Part shown: positions 1 through 10,631 of the stretch, one piece after another
Numbering within the stretch: the first letter of the stretch is position 1
How the letters are laid out: each line of letters begins with the position of its first letter
Source of the DNA: Methyloversatilis thermotolerans
Lineage (GTDB): Bacteria > Pseudomonadota > Gammaproteobacteria > Burkholderiales > Rhodocyclaceae
NCBI RefSeq assembly: GCF_000372885.1
Contig: NZ_KB889967.1
Span: forward strand, 2,617,430 to 2,681,429
Direction: 5' to 3'
DNA length: 64,000 nucleotides
Position numbers and translations under genes: made by a program
Notes under the pieces: model-generated
What the model saw: the letters and a program-made list of their open reading frames with translations, nothing else
The model's database searches: none
Told to the model about the DNA's origin: nothing

Positions 1-1740
1 GGCAGCACGGTCGAAGTGCGCTTCGACATCGCCGACGGCTATTACCTCTACCGCGACAAGTTCGCCTTCGTTGCCGAGCAGGCCGCGCTGGGCCGGACCG
101 ACATTCCGCGCGGCAAGATGAAGAAGGACGAAATCTTCGGCGACGTCGAGGTGCACCGGGGCACATTGCCGATACGCCTGGCGCTGGCGGGCGGCGCTGA
201 CGCGCCGATCACGCTCAGGGTGAGCTCGCAGGGCTGTGCCGACGCCGGCATCTGCTATCCGCCGACCGAACAGACGGTGACGCTCGACCCGTTGCGACCG
301 GGCGTGCGCGTGTGGCCGGCGGGCCTGCAGGCCGATGGCGGAGCCAGCCTGCTCGACCGCCTGCGCGGAAAGGGTGACATGCCGGTGCAAAGCGCGCAGG
401 CGGACGCTGCGCGGACGCTGCCGGGACAGCAGGCGGCAACGGAAAGCGAGGACGCCAGCATCGCCGGCATCATCCGCTCGGGCAGCCTGTGGCTCATCGT
501 CGTCACCTTCTTCGGCCTCGGACTGCTGCTCAGTTTCACCCCCTGCGTGCTGCCCATGGTGCCCATCCTGTCCGGCATCATCGTCGGCCACGGCGCGCAC
601 ATATCGCGCGCTCATTCGCTGGCACTGTCGCTCGCCTATGTGCTGGGCATGGCCGTCACCTATACGCTGGCGGGTGTCGCGGCCGGCCTGTCCGGAACGC
701 TGCTGGCGACCGCACTGCAGAACGCCTGGGTACTGGGCGGCTTCGCGCTGCTGTTCGTGCTGCTCGCGCTGTCCATGTTCGGCGTCTACGAACTGCAGTT
801 GCCGACCGCCCTGCAATCGCGCCTGTCCGACAGCGCCAATCACCGGCGTGGCTCGCTGGCCGGTCTCGCCGCGATGGGCGCACTGTCGGCCTTGATCGTC
901 GGCCCCTGCGTCGCGGCACCGCTGGCGGGCGCACTGCTTTACATCGCCCAGACCGGCGATGCCGTGCTGGGCGGTCTGGCGCTGTTCTCGATGGCATTGG
1001 GCATGGGGGCACCGCTGATCGCGGTCGGCGTCGCTTCGCGGTCGCTGCTGCCGCACACCGGCCCATGGATGGAGGGCGTGAAGCGTCTGTTCGGCGTGCT
1101 GCTGCTCGCCACCGCGATCTGGATCGCCCAGCCGGTACTGCCGGCCCTGATCGGCATGCTGGCATGGGCGGCCCTGCTGATCGCCTCCAGCATCTACCTG
1201 CACGCACTCGACCCGCTGCCGCCGCACGCCGGCGGCTGGCACCGGCTGTGGAAGGGCGTGGGCGTGATCGCGCTGCTGGCGGGGGCCAGCATCCTGATCG
1301 GTGCCGCCGCTGGTTCGCGCGACCCGCTGCAGCCACTGTCGATATTGCGCAGTGGCGCCGTGACGGACGCGAAGCCTGCGTTCGAGCCGATAGGCAGCGT
1401 GGCGGAACTCGACGCGCGCCTGGCCACGGCGGATCGGCCGGTCATGCTGGATTTCTATGCCGACTGGTGCGTGAGCTGCAAGGAGATGGAGCGCTTTACC
1501 TTTGCCGATCCGGCGGTCGCCGCGCAATTGCGCCGCTTCGTGCTGCTCAAGGCGGACGTGACCGCGAACGCGCCCGAGCATCAGGCACTGCTCAGGCGTT
1601 TCGGCCTGTACGGTCCTCCCGGCATCCTGTTCTTCGTCGGTGGTCAGGAGGTCGCAGCGGCGCGCACCGTGGGTTCGCAGCCGGCCGACACCTTTCTTGC
1701 AACGCTGGCGCGTGTCGCCGCTGTCAGCGGCACCCGCTGA
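1..1740 (+). CDS. dsbD: Thiol:disulfide interchange protein DsbD (5' truncated by window edge)
   Basis: DsbD carries electrons from cytoplasmic thioredoxin across the inner membrane to periplasmic thiol proteins. The frame is open from base 1, so the signal peptide and start lie outside the window. The visible part starts inside the N-terminal DsbD-alpha domain. It then has about eight membrane segments, with the conserved Cys-Pro motif FTPCVLPM near base 540 and GPCVAAP near 903. The C-terminal thioredoxin domain carries the redox pair in DWCVSCKEM near base 1465. All three DsbD modules are therefore present. A GTG at base 16 is only an internal codon. The family assignment is secure. Confidence 0.95.
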   Translation, partial: GSTVEVRFDIADGYYLYRDKFAFVAEQAALGRTDIPRGKMKKDEIFGDVEVHRGTLPIRLALAGGADAPITLRVSSQGCADAGICYPPTEQTVTLDPLRPGVRVWPAGLQADGGASLLDRLRGKGDMPVQSAQADAARTLPGQQAATESEDASIAGIIRSGSLWLIVVTFFGLGLLLSFTPCVLPMVPILSGIIVGHGAHISRAHSLALSLAYVLGMAVTYTLAGVAAGLSGTLLATALQNAWVLGGFALLFVLLALSMFGVYELQLPTALQSRLSDSANHRRGSLAGLAAMGALSALIVGPCVAAPLAGALLYIAQTGDAVLGGLALFSMALGMGAPLIAVGVASRSLLPHTGPWMEGVKRLFGVLLLATAIWIAQPVLPALIGMLAWAALLIASSIYLHALDPLPPHAGGWHRLWKGVGVIALLAGASILIGAAAGSRDPLQPLSILRSGAVTDAKPAFEPIGSVAELDARLATADRPVMLDFYADWCVSCKEMERFTFADPAVAAQLRRFVLLKADVTANAPEHQALLRRFGLYGPPGILFFVGGQEVAAARTVGSQPADTFLATLARVAAVSGTR

Positions 1741-1781
1741 TCGCGTAAAATCGCGCTTCTTTCCTCTCGCGTCTCCTTCCC

Positions 1782-2390
1782 ATGTTTTCCGGCATCGTGG
1801 CCGCGGTCGGCCGCATCACCCATACAGAGCCGCTTGAAAAGGGCTTGCGCCTGACGGTAGACACCGGCAGCCTGGGCCTGGACGATGTCCGGGTCGGCGA
1901 TTCCATCGCGCACAACGGCGTCTGCCTCACCGTCATCGCACTGGACGGCAGGCTGGCCCGTTTCGACGTGTCGCGCGAAACACTGGACTGCACGGTGGGC
2001 CTGGACGCGCCCGGCGAGGTGAATCTCGAAAAGGCGCTGCGTCTGTCCGATCGCCTGGGCGGCCATCTGGTCAGCGGCCATGTGGATGGCGTGGGCACCG
2101 TGCGCAGTTTCACCCGGGTCGGCGAATCGCACGAACTGGTGGTGGTCGCGCCACGTGCCCTGGCGCGCTACATCGCGCGCAAGGGCTCGATCACCGTGCA
2201 GGGCGTAAGCCTCACCGTGAATCGCGTGAACGATGTCGCCGATGGCTGCGAGTTCTCGATCAACCTCATCCCGCACACGGTGGAGGTCACCACACTCGGC
2301 AGCCTGAAGGCCGGCAGCCGGGTCAATCTCGAAATCGACCTCATCGCGCGCTACGCCGAGCGCATGATGACTGGAGAGGACACGCAATGA
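1782..2390 (+). CDS. ribE: Riboflavin synthase, alpha subunit
   Basis: The enzyme converts two 6,7-dimethyl-8-ribityllumazine molecules into riboflavin and a pyrimidinedione that is recycled. The protein is 202 aa, the normal family length, and begins with the family motif MFSGIV. It consists of two similar lumazine-binding halves, roughly residues 1-90 and 97-190. It overlaps the next gene by 4 bases (ATGA), so translation is probably coupled. No strong Shine-Dalgarno sequence is visible. A -10-like TAAAAT lies at 1746-1751, just after dsbD. First gene of the ribE-ribB-ribH-nusB cluster. Confidence 0.95.
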   Translation: MFSGIVAAVGRITHTEPLEKGLRLTVDTGSLGLDDVRVGDSIAHNGVCLTVIALDGRLARFDVSRETLDCTVGLDAPGEVNLEKALRLSDRLGGHLVSGHVDGVGTVRSFTRVGESHELVVVAPRALARYIARKGSITVQGVSLTVNRVNDVADGCEFSINLIPHTVEVTTLGSLKAGSRVNLEIDLIARYAERMMTGEDTQ

Positions 2391-3475
2391 GCGCACTGGC
2401 GCCAGTCGGCGAAATCATCGCCGACATCAAGGCGGGCCGCATGGTCATCCTGGTGGACGAGGAAGACCGCGAGAACGAGGGCGACGTCGTGCTCGCCGCT
2501 GAATTCGTGACGCCCGAAGCGATCAATTTCATGGTGAAGCACTGCCGTGGCCTGGTCTGCCTCACACTGACCGAAGAGCGCTGCCGCCAGCTCGACCTGG
2601 AACAGATGGTGCGCCACAACCGCACGCCGCATGGCACCGCCTTCACCGCGTCGATCGAAGCCGCCACCGGCGTCACCACCGGCATTTCGGCGCACGACCG
2701 GGCGCGCACGATACAGGTGGCGGTGGCCCGCAACGCCAAGCCCGACGACATCGTGATGCCCGGCCACATTTTCCCGCTGCAGGCACAGAAGGGCGGCGTG
2801 CTCATCCGTGCCGGCCACACCGAAGCCGGCTGCGACCTCGCGCAACTGGCCGGGCTCGAACCGGCGGCGGTCATCTGCGAAATCCTGAAGGACGACGGCA
2901 CCATGGCGCGCCTGCCCGACCTGATCGAATTCGGGCGCGAGCATGGCCTGAAGATAGGCGCCATCCGCGATCTCATCGCCTGGCGCGCGTCGACCGAAAT
3001 GCTGGTGCGCGAAATCAGCCGGCGCGAGGTGCATGGCGCCTATGGTGCCTTCACGCTGCACGGTTTCGAGGACACGACCTCGGGCGAAATCCATCTCGCC
3101 ATGGTGAAGGGTACGATAGACCCTGACAGCGAAACGCTTGTGCGCGTGCATGAGCCGATTTCGGTACTCGATTTCCTGGACAACGCAAGCGGTCGTCACA
3201 GCTTCAGCGTCGACCGCGCGATGCAGCTCATCAACGAAGCCGGCAGCGGCGTCATCGTCATGCTGCGCCGGAACGAAACCGATGCCGGCCTGCGCACACT
3301 GTTGACCGACCCGGCTTCGGCGCCGGCGGCCCGCTGGGACGCTCGCACCTTCGGCGTCGGCGCGCAGATCCTGCGCGCGCTCAATGTACGCAAGATGCGG
3401 CTGCTCGCCAGCCCGCGCAAGATTCCGAGCATGGCCGGATTCGATCTCGAACTGACCGGCTACCTGCAGAACTGA
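2387..3475 (+). CDS. ribB: 3,4-dihydroxy-2-butanone 4-phosphate synthase with degenerate GTP cyclohydrolase II-like domain
   Basis: The protein is 362 aa with a RibBA layout. Residues 1 to about 205 are a complete DHBP synthase domain, with [10 protein letters not shown] near residue 25 and the TPHGTAFT segment; it makes the four-carbon unit of riboflavin from ribulose 5-phosphate. Residues 206-362 align with GTP cyclohydrolase II, but the zinc-binding Cys cluster expected after VRVH is missing: the sequence reads [20 protein letters not shown], with no cysteine. GTP cyclohydrolase activity is therefore unlikely here, and a separate ribA is expected elsewhere. The stop overlaps the ribH start (TGATG). 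Confidence 0.92.
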   Translation: MSALAPVGEIIADIKAGRMVILVDEEDRENEGDVVLAAEFVTPEAINFMVKHCRGLVCLTLTEERCRQLDLEQMVRHNRTPHGTAFTASIEAATGVTTGISAHDRARTIQVAVARNAKPDDIVMPGHIFPLQAQKGGVLIRAGHTEAGCDLAQLAGLEPAAVICEILKDDGTMARLPDLIEFGREHGLKIGAIRDLIAWRASTEMLVREISRREVHGAYGAFTLHGFEDTTSGEIHLAMVKGTIDPDSETLVRVHEPISVLDFLDNASGRHSFSVDRAMQLINEAGSGVIVMLRRNETDAGLRTLLTDPASAPAARWDARTFGVGAQILRALNVRKMRLLASPRKIPSMAGFDLELTGYLQN

Positions 3476-3960
3476 TGGATATCGCCATGCCACGTTTCAA
3501 CGACATCCCCGAGATCGCCGAGAACCTCGACGGCAAGAACCTGCGCATTGCCATCGCGATGGCACGCTTCAACCCGGACATCGGCAACGGTCTGCTGTCC
3601 GCCTGCTGCGACGCATTGCGCACGCTGGGCGTGGCGCCGGCCGACACGCTGATCGTGAGCGTGCCCGGCGCACTGGAGCTGCCTCTGGTACTGCAGCGTC
3701 TCGCGCTGTCCGGCAAGTATGACGCACTGGTGGCTCTGGGCGCGGTCATTCGCGGCGAGACCTATCACTTCGAAATCGTATCCAACGAGATGGCGCGCGG
3801 CATTTCCGATGTCCAGCTCAAGACCGGTGTGCCGATCGCCAATGGCGTACTGACCACCGAAAATGATGATCAGGCGCTCGCCCGCATGCACGAGAAGGGC
3901 GCAGACTGTGGCCGTGCCGCAGTCGAAATGGCGCGGCTGATCGCCACTCTGACGGAATGA
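3475..3960 (+). CDS. ribH: 6,7-dimethyl-8-ribityllumazine synthase
   Basis: The enzyme condenses the RibB product with the ribitylamino-pyrimidine to form the lumazine substrate of RibE. The protein is 161 aa, typical for the family. It carries the conserved [21 protein letters not shown] (with the general-base His) and [11 protein letters not shown] segments. It overlaps ribB upstream and nusB downstream, which is the standard proteobacterial arrangement and implies coupled translation. The start is the ATG in the TGATG overlap; an in-frame ATG nine bases downstream is an alternative. Confidence 0.95.
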   Translation: MDIAMPRFNDIPEIAENLDGKNLRIAIAMARFNPDIGNGLLSACCDALRTLGVAPADTLIVSVPGALELPLVLQRLALSGKYDALVALGAVIRGETYHFEIVSNEMARGISDVQLKTGVPIANGVLTTENDDQALARMHEKGADCGRAAVEMARLIATLTE

Positions 3961-4430
3961 GCATGGACACTACCCCCGAAGCGCCGCGCAAGTCGGCCCG
4001 CCGGCTTGCGCGCGAATACGCGGTGCAGGGCGTCTATCAGGCGCTGCTGGCCGGGCACGATGCGCCGGCCATCGACGCGCACCTGAGCGAGGACGCCGGC
4101 TTTTCCAAGGTCGACCGCAAGCTGTTCCGCCAGCTGCTGAATGGTGCGCTCGATCACGCCGACGCCCTGCGCGCCCATTTCTCGCCTCACCTGGACCGCA
4201 AGGTGGAGGAGCTTTCACCGGTGGAACACGCCATCCTGCTGGTGGCGACCTACGAACTGGCGCACATGGTCGAAACGCCCTACCGCGTGGTGATCAACGA
4301 GGCGATCGAACTGACCAAGGAATTCGGCGGCGCCGACGGCCACAAGTTCGTCAACGGCGTGCTTGACAAGACCGCTCCCGGCCTGCGCGCCGTCGAGGTG
4401 AATGCCGCGCGCAACCGTCCCCGCAACTGA
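3957..4430 (+). CDS. nusB: Transcription antitermination factor NusB
   Basis: NusB binds boxA RNA together with NusE (ribosomal protein S10) and supports antitermination of rRNA operons. The protein is 157 aa and all-helical in character, with the family segments [15 protein letters not shown] near the N terminus and [20 protein letters not shown] near residue 105. A short N-terminal extension precedes the core domain, as in many betaproteobacterial NusB proteins. The start overlaps the ribH stop by 4 bases, so it belongs to the riboflavin operon. Confidence 0.94.
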   Translation: MSMDTTPEAPRKSARRLAREYAVQGVYQALLAGHDAPAIDAHLSEDAGFSKVDRKLFRQLLNGALDHADALRAHFSPHLDRKVEELSPVEHAILLVATYELAHMVETPYRVVINEAIELTKEFGGADGHKFVNGVLDKTAPGLRAVEVNAARNRPRN

Positions 4431-4467
4431 GGCCACGGCGGCGCCGGGCGTTCGTCAAGGGTAGCGC

Positions 4468-5418
4468 ATGAGCCCGGAATTCGAACTGATACGGCGCCAT
4501 TTCGTGCGCGCGGACCACGGTGCGCTGCTCGGTCCGGGCGACGATTGCGCGCTGCTGCAGCCCGGCGCCGACCTGGAACTGGCAGTGACCAGCGACATGC
4601 TGGTCAGCGGCACCCATTTCCTGCCCGATGCCGATGCCTGGCGGTTGGGCTGGAAGTCGCTCGCAGTCAATCTGTCCGATCTTGCGGCCATGGGGGCGCA
4701 ACCGCGCTGGGTCACGCTGGCGCTGGCCCTGCCGGAAGTCGATCACGACTGGCTGCAGACGTTCTCCGGTGGCTTCTTCGCCTGCGCAGAGCGGCATGGG
4801 GTGGGACTGATCGGAGGTGACACCACGCGCGGCCCGCTCACGCTCTGCATCACCGCACTCGGTGAGGTTCCGGCCGGCGCAGCCATCCGTCGCAGCGGTG
4901 CGCGCGCCGGCGACGACATCTGGATTTCCGGCCAGCCGGGCCGCGCCGCCCTCGGTCTGGCGGTATTGCAGGGCCGCGCCACGCTGGCCGATGCGACCGA
5001 CTGCATTGCTGCGCTGGAACAGCCTGTGCCTCGTGTTGCGCTCGGTATTGCGCTGCGCGGTGTGGCGAGCGCCATGATCGATGTGTCCGACGGATTGCTG
5101 GCCGACATCGGCCACATCGCTTCGGCCAGCGGACTGGCAGCACGCATCGACGACGACGCGCTGCCCTGGCAGGCCTTGCGCGCTCTGGACGCTGACCCGC
5201 AGGTGGCGCGCGCGGCCTTGCTGTCGGGCGGCGATGACTACGAACTGCTGTTCTGCGCTGCGCCCGGACGGCGCGACGCACTGCGCGCACTGGCCACATC
5301 GCTCGCGCTGCCATTGACGCGCATCGGTGGCATGGCAGAGGGCGCTGGCGTCCACCTGATCGACGCACACGGCCGCGAACTGCCGATCGAACGGCGCGGT
5401 TACGATCATTTCGGCTGA
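4468..5418 (+). CDS. thiL: Thiamine-monophosphate kinase
   Basis: ThiL phosphorylates thiamine monophosphate to the cofactor thiamine diphosphate. The protein is 316 aa and belongs to the AIR synthase/ThiL fold. Visible markers are LGPGDDCALL near residue 18, a DMLVSGTHF segment, VNLSDLAAMGA near residue 70, GGDTTRGP near 115 and GDDYELLF near 255. These Asp-rich motifs bind Mg-ATP. It follows nusB after 37 bases and precedes pgpA by 3 bases, the usual nusB-thiL-pgpA order. Confidence 0.95.
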   Translation: MSPEFELIRRHFVRADHGALLGPGDDCALLQPGADLELAVTSDMLVSGTHFLPDADAWRLGWKSLAVNLSDLAAMGAQPRWVTLALALPEVDHDWLQTFSGGFFACAERHGVGLIGGDTTRGPLTLCITALGEVPAGAAIRRSGARAGDDIWISGQPGRAALGLAVLQGRATLADATDCIAALEQPVPRVALGIALRGVASAMIDVSDGLLADIGHIASASGLAARIDDDALPWQALRALDADPQVARAALLSGGDDYELLFCAAPGRRDALRALATSLALPLTRIGGMAEGAGVHLIDAHGRELPIERRGYDHFG

Positions 5419-5421
5419 ACG

Positions 5422-5922
5422 ATGAAAACCCTTACCCCCTACCCCGGCCCCGGTTTCCTGCTGCATCCGGCACACATGCTGGCCTGCGGCTTCGGCAGCG
5501 GTCTGATGCCGTTCGCCTCCGGCACCTGGGGCACACTGGCCGCCTGGCCGCTCTACCTGCTGATCAAGCCGGCATTCACCGATCTGCAGTTCGCGCTGTT
5601 CCTGCTGATCGCCTTCGTACTTGGCAGTGCGTGCTGCCAGCGGACCGGTCGCGCACTCGGCGTCGCCGACCACGGCGCCATCGTATGGGACGAGATCGTT
5701 GCCTTCTGGCTGGTGCTGTGGGTGACGCCCGCGCACTGGGCCTGGCAGTTGTTCGCCTTCTTCGCCTTCCGCTTCTTCGACATTTTCAAGCCGCCACCGG
5801 CGCGCTGGGTGGACATGAACATGAAGCATGGCTTCGGCGTGATGCTGGACGACGCCATCGCCGCGGTATTCGCCGCCGCATCGGTGGCGATCGCCTGGAA
5901 ACTTTACGGAGCGCTGCCCTGA
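5422..5922 (+). CDS. pgpA: Phosphatidylglycerophosphatase A
   Basis: PgpA removes the phosphate from phosphatidylglycerol phosphate in the inner membrane to make phosphatidylglycerol. The protein is 166 aa with several hydrophobic segments. It contains the family signature GSGLMPFASGTWGT near residue 25, the acidic motif VWDEIVAFW near 92 and the FRFFDIFKPPPA segment near 113. Its stop codon overlaps the start of the next gene, so the two are probably co-translated. Confidence 0.94.
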   Translation: MKTLTPYPGPGFLLHPAHMLACGFGSGLMPFASGTWGTLAAWPLYLLIKPAFTDLQFALFLLIAFVLGSACCQRTGRALGVADHGAIVWDEIVAFWLVLWVTPAHWAWQLFAFFAFRFFDIFKPPPARWVDMNMKHGFGVMLDDAIAAVFAAASVAIAWKLYGALP

Positions 5923-6443
5923 TGGATGCGGAACTGAGCCGACTGTCGGTCGAGGTCGGCGCCGCGCTGCGCGCGGCCGGCAGCATGCTGACCACGGCCG
6001 AATCGTGCACCGGCGGCGGGGTGGCGGAAACCGTGACCGCCACGCCGGGCAGTTCGGCATGGTTCGACTGCGGCTTCGTCACCTATTCGAATGCGGCCAA
6101 GCAGAGACTGCTGGGCGTCGACGCGGCCACCCTGCAGGCGCATGGCGCGGTCAGCGAGGCGGTGGCGCGCGAAATGGTGCGCGGTGCGCTCGCCGCATCG
6201 TCCGCCGATGTCGCGCTGTCCATCACCGGCATTGCCGGACCGGCAGGGGCGGTGCCCGGAAAACCCGTCGGTACCGTGTGCTTTGCCTGGGCTTTCTCCG
6301 ACGGCCGCGAGCGCAGCGAAACATGCCACTTCGACGGCGACCGCGAGGCGGTCCGCCGGCAATCCACATGTCATACACTGACCGTGCTCCTGGCTTTGCT
6401 GGGCGCACCTTCAGACGAACCCGTGGCAAGAACTGTGCCATAA
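5922..6443 (+). CDS. pncC: Nicotinamide-nucleotide amidohydrolase, CinA C-terminal domain protein
   Basis: The single-domain CinA/PncC enzyme deamidates nicotinamide mononucleotide in NAD recycling. The chosen ATG overlaps the pgpA stop and gives 173 aa, the expected size for the stand-alone domain. Signature segments are TTAESCTGGGVAE near residue 22, FVTYSNAAKQRLLGV near 48, HGAVSEAVA near 70 and SITGIAGPAGA near 98. A longer frame open upstream only reads through pgpA in another phase. There is no N-terminal molybdopterin-binding CinA domain. Confidence 0.93.
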   Translation: MDAELSRLSVEVGAALRAAGSMLTTAESCTGGGVAETVTATPGSSAWFDCGFVTYSNAAKQRLLGVDAATLQAHGAVSEAVAREMVRGALAASSADVALSITGIAGPAGAVPGKPVGTVCFAWAFSDGRERSETCHFDGDREAVRRQSTCHTLTVLLALLGAPSDEPVARTVP

Positions 6444-6472
6444 TCGACCGCATTCATTGAAAGGGATTCCGC

Positions 6473-7504
<1,032 letters not shown>

Positions 7505-7577
7505 AGGAACCCATCCGCTCCGCCAGCGGAGCGCGCACCGCCTGTGCCGGCGCATCGGACGCCGGAAGGGACGTGCG

Positions 7578-8024
7578 GTGAGCGACGCGCTGCGCGAGAA
7601 GGCCCTGCGCCTGCTCGCCCGGCGCGACCACAGCCGGGCCGAACTGGTGCGCAAGTTGCGCGAGGATGGCAGCGCAGAAGACGTGGCGGCACTGCTGGCG
7701 CGGCTGGAAGAAGGCGGGCTGCTGTCCGACGCGCGCTTCGCGAAGCAGTTCGTCAGCTCGCGAGCCACCCGCTTCGGTGCTCGACGCTTGGCCCATGACC
7801 TGCGCCAGCGCGGCATCAGCGACAGCGACGCCACCGACGCGATGGCATCGATGGAGCTGGACGAGACCGCCCGAGCCCGTGCCGTCTGGGCCCGCCGTTT
7901 CGACTGCGCACCGCAGGACGCGAAAACCTGGGCGAAGCAGGCGAGATTCCTGCAGTCACGAGGCTTTTCAACCGATACCATTCGCAAGGTGCTGCGCGAA
8001 CAGCCGGAACAGGAACATGAGTGA
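7578..8024 (+). CDS. recX: Regulatory protein RecX
   Basis: RecX binds RecA filaments and restrains RecA activity. The protein is 148 aa with a GTG start preceded by a GGAAGGGA purine-rich site. Three RecX-type helical repeats are visible, beginning with [20 protein letters not shown]. Its position directly after recA supports the call. The last codons overlap the start of lptB (CATGAGTGA), an unusual neighbour discussed in the findings. Confidence 0.92.
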   Translation: MSDALREKALRLLARRDHSRAELVRKLREDGSAEDVAALLARLEEGGLLSDARFAKQFVSSRATRFGARRLAHDLRQRGISDSDATDAMASMELDETARARAVWARRFDCAPQDAKTWAKQARFLQSRGFSTDTIRKVLREQPEQEHE

Positions 8025-8757
8025 TAACCGGACAGCCAGCCGGCTCAAGGTGGAACGGCTGCGCAAGAAATACAAGTCGCGCCCGGTCGTGAAGGAAGTG
8101 TCCTTCGATGTCGGCAGTGGCGAAGTGATCGGTCTGCTGGGCCCGAATGGTGCCGGCAAGACCACCTGCTTCTACATGATCGTCGGCCTGGTCAGTGCCG
8201 ACGGCGGCGAAATCCATCTGGATGGCGAGCGCCTCACCCACTTGCCCATCCATCGCCGCGCACATCGAGGCCTGTCCTACCTGCCGCAGGAAAATTCGGT
8301 CTTCCGCAAGCTCGACGTGGAAGAGAACATACTCGCCGTACTGGAGCTCAACGAGCGCGACGCGGCGCGCCGCAAGACCCGGCTCGATGAGCTGCTGGAC
8401 GAGATGGGCATCGCCCATCTGCGCAAGAGCCCGGCGGCGGCACTGTCCGGCGGCGAGCGGCGCCGCGTCGAGATCGCGCGGGCGCTGGCGACGTCGCCGC
8501 GCTTCATACTGCTGGACGAACCGTTTGCCGGCGTGGATCCGATCGCGGTGATCGACATCCAGAAAACCATACGCTTCCTGAAGGAGAAGGGCATAGGCGT
8601 GCTCATCACCGATCACAACGTGCGGGAAACCCTGGGCATCTGCGATCGCGCCTACATCATCAACGCAGGCGAGGTATTGGCCAGCGGACGGCCGGAAGAA
8701 ATCGTGTATAACGAGAACGTCAGGAAAGTCTATCTGGGCGAGCACTTCCGGCTCTAG
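8017..8757 (+). CDS. lptB: Lipopolysaccharide export ABC transporter ATP-binding protein LptB
   Basis: LptB is the cytoplasmic ATPase that powers LptFG to extract LPS from the inner membrane. The ATG inside the recX stop region gives 246 aa. Motifs are [11 protein letters not shown] (Walker A, near residue 45), the Q-loop [11 protein letters not shown], signature [15 protein letters not shown] and Walker [14 protein letters not shown]. The Q-loop and the downstream rpoN-hpf neighbours distinguish it from branched-chain amino acid ATPases. lptA and lptC, which usually sit just upstream, are not in the window. Confidence 0.95.
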   Translation: MSDNRTASRLKVERLRKKYKSRPVVKEVSFDVGSGEVIGLLGPNGAGKTTCFYMIVGLVSADGGEIHLDGERLTHLPIHRRAHRGLSYLPQENSVFRKLDVEENILAVLELNERDAARRKTRLDELLDEMGIAHLRKSPAAALSGGERRRVEIARALATSPRFILLDEPFAGVDPIAVIDIQKTIRFLKEKGIGVLITDHNVRETLGICDRAYIINAGEVLASGRPEEIVYNENVRKVYLGEHFRL

Positions 8758-8780
8758 ACGGACACCGAATCGCAACCACC

Positions 8781-10217
8781 ATGAAGCAGTCGCTGCAACT
8801 CAAACTTTCCCAGCATCTCGCGCTGACGCCGCAACTGCAGCAGTCCATCCGGCTGCTTCAGTTGTCGACCATCGAGTTCAACCAGGAAATCGAACGCTTC
8901 CTGGACGAGAACCCGATGCTTGAGCGCGACGACAGCGAGCCGGCCGCGAACTACGCACCACCGGTCGACGGCGGCAGCGAACCGCGTGAAGCTGCGGCAG
9001 CGGAAGGCAATGGAGAGGCGCCGCCAGACGATCGTCCGCAGGACAGCAGCAGCGACATGGACGACTGGTCGGGCGAAAGCGGCAGCTATGGCAGCCGCAG
9101 TGGCGGCGACGACGAGGACGGCGACTACCAGGATGTGCAGGCAGCCGGCACATCGCTGCGCGATCACCTGTGCGGCCAGCTCGCGCTGTCGCAGATGAGC
9201 GAGCGTGATCGCTACCTGATCCGCCTGCTGATCGAGGCGCTGGATGACGATGGTTACCTCAATCAGGATCTGGAAGAGCTGGTCGATCTGCTGCCGGAAG
9301 AAGCCGACATCGATCTGGATGATCTTTCGATCGCGCTGCGCCAGTTGCAGAACTTCGACCCGGTCGGCGTCGGCGCGCGCGATCCGCGCGAATGCCTGCT
9401 GCTTCAGCTCAATGCATTGCCGACCGACGAGGTATCGGCGCTGGCCCGCATCATCATCGACCAGCACATCGATCTGCTGGCCGCGCGCGATTTCGCCAAG
9501 ATCCGGCGGGCGGTCGGCTGTGACGAGGAACTGCTGCGCGCGGCGCAGGCGCTGATCCGCTCGCTCAATCCGCGCCCGGGCGCGCAGTTCGCGCCGATCG
9601 ATGCACGCTACATCGTGCCCGACGTGGTGGTGCGCAAGGTGCGCGGCCAATGGACCGCGATGCTGAACCCGGAAGCGATGCCGCGGCTGCGCATCAACCG
9701 CCTGTACGCGGAAATCCTGCAGGGGCAGCGCGGCAGCGGCCTGTCCGGCCAGTTGCAGGAAGCGAAATGGCTGATCAAGAACGTGCAGCAGCGCTTCGAT
9801 ACCATCCTGCGCGTGTCGCAGGCCATCGTCGAACGGCAGCGGCAGTTCTTCGAGTTCGGCGAAGTGGCGATGCGACCGCTCACACTGCGCGAAATTGCCG
9901 AAACGCTGGACCTGCACGAATCCACGATATCGCGCGTCACGTCGCAGAAGTACATGGCGACCACGCGCGGCCTGTTCGAACTGAAGTACTTCTTCGGCAG
10001 CCATGTGGCGACCGAAAGTGGCGGGGCCTGCTCGGCCACCGCAATCCGCGCGCTCATCCGCCAGTTGGTGAGCGCCGAGGATGCCAAGCGTCCGCTGTCG
10101 GACTCACGCATCGCGGAAATACTGGGCCAGCAGGGGATAGTGGTTGCGCGGCGCACCATCGCGAAGTACCGTGAATCCCTCAACATCCCGCCGGTCAGCG
10201 TGCGCAAGGCGATCTGA
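8781..10217 (+). CDS. rpoN: RNA polymerase sigma-54 factor RpoN
   Basis: RpoN directs polymerase to -24/-12 promoters and needs AAA+ activators to open DNA. The protein is 478 aa. It has the Gln/Leu-rich N-terminal region I (residues 1-50), an acidic low-complexity region II (about 50-120), the core-binding domain, a helix-turn-helix near residue 385 and the C-terminal RpoN box read as ARRTIAKYRESL. It lies 23 bases after lptB. The sigma-54-dependent activator and the -24/-12 site at 61 kb would be clients of this factor. Confidence 0.97.
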   Translation: MKQSLQLKLSQHLALTPQLQQSIRLLQLSTIEFNQEIERFLDENPMLERDDSEPAANYAPPVDGGSEPREAAAAEGNGEAPPDDRPQDSSSDMDDWSGESGSYGSRSGGDDEDGDYQDVQAAGTSLRDHLCGQLALSQMSERDRYLIRLLIEALDDDGYLNQDLEELVDLLPEEADIDLDDLSIALRQLQNFDPVGVGARDPRECLLLQLNALPTDEVSALARIIIDQHIDLLAARDFAKIRRAVGCDEELLRAAQALIRSLNPRPGAQFAPIDARYIVPDVVVRKVRGQWTAMLNPEAMPRLRINRLYAEILQGQRGSGLSGQLQEAKWLIKNVQQRFDTILRVSQAIVERQRQFFEFGEVAMRPLTLREIAETLDLHESTISRVTSQKYMATTRGLFELKYFFGSHVATESGGACSATAIRALIRQLVSAEDAKRPLSDSRIAEILGQQGIVVARRTIAKYRESLNIPPVSVRKAI

Positions 10218-10280
10218 GGTCCGCTCGACAGGACGACCCGACCGCCCCGCATTTTTCGTCCCGTAACGAAAGGAGGCATC

Positions 10281-10601
10281 ATGAACCTCACCATCACCGG
10301 CCATCACCTCGAAGTCACCCCGGCAATACGCGAATATGTCGAGTCCAAGCTCGACCGCGTGATCCGCCATTTCGACCATGTGACCAGCGTTTCCGTCATC
10401 CTGTCGGTGGAAAAGCTGCTGCAGAAGGCCGAGGTCACCCTGCATGTGCGCGGCAAGGACATTTTCGTCGAAGCCGAGAGCGAAGACATGTACGCGACAC
10501 TGGATGCCCTGATCGACAAACTCGATCGCCAAGTGCTCAAGCACAAGGAAAAATCGGGCGATCACACGCGCGAAGCACTGAAGCACCAAGCGGCAGAATG
10601 A
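10281..10601 (+). CDS. hpf: Ribosome hibernation-promoting factor, short HPF/YfiA type
   Basis: HPF binds the 30S decoding region in stationary phase and promotes 100S ribosome dimers. The protein is 106 aa, the short form, starting [20 protein letters not shown], with a basic helix and an ED-rich segment typical of the family. A strong AAAGGAGG ribosome site precedes the ATG. It follows rpoN after 63 bases, a conserved order in beta- and gammaproteobacteria. Confidence 0.95.
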   Translation: MNLTITGHHLEVTPAIREYVESKLDRVIRHFDHVTSVSVILSVEKLLQKAEVTLHVRGKDIFVEAESEDMYATLDALIDKLDRQVLKHKEKSGDHTREALKHQAAE

Positions 10602-10625
10602 CACGATTGCCACGGAGCTGGGGCG

Positions 10626-10631
10626 TATAAT
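10626..10631 (+). promoter_or_regulatory. Perfect -10 hexamer upstream of ptsN
   Basis: A consensus TATAAT lies in the hpf-ptsN gap, about 170 bases before ptsN. No good -35 is visible at 16-18 bases. Just downstream, at 10642-10652, is the perfect palindrome TTGCAGTGCAA, close to where transcription would start. Together they suggest a regulated promoter for ptsN-hprK, but this rests on pattern only. Confidence 0.4.

Noticed and set aside
6430-6472. LexA (SOS) box upstream of recA
   Set aside because: Only a CTGT half-site is seen; no ACAG partner lies at the right distance.
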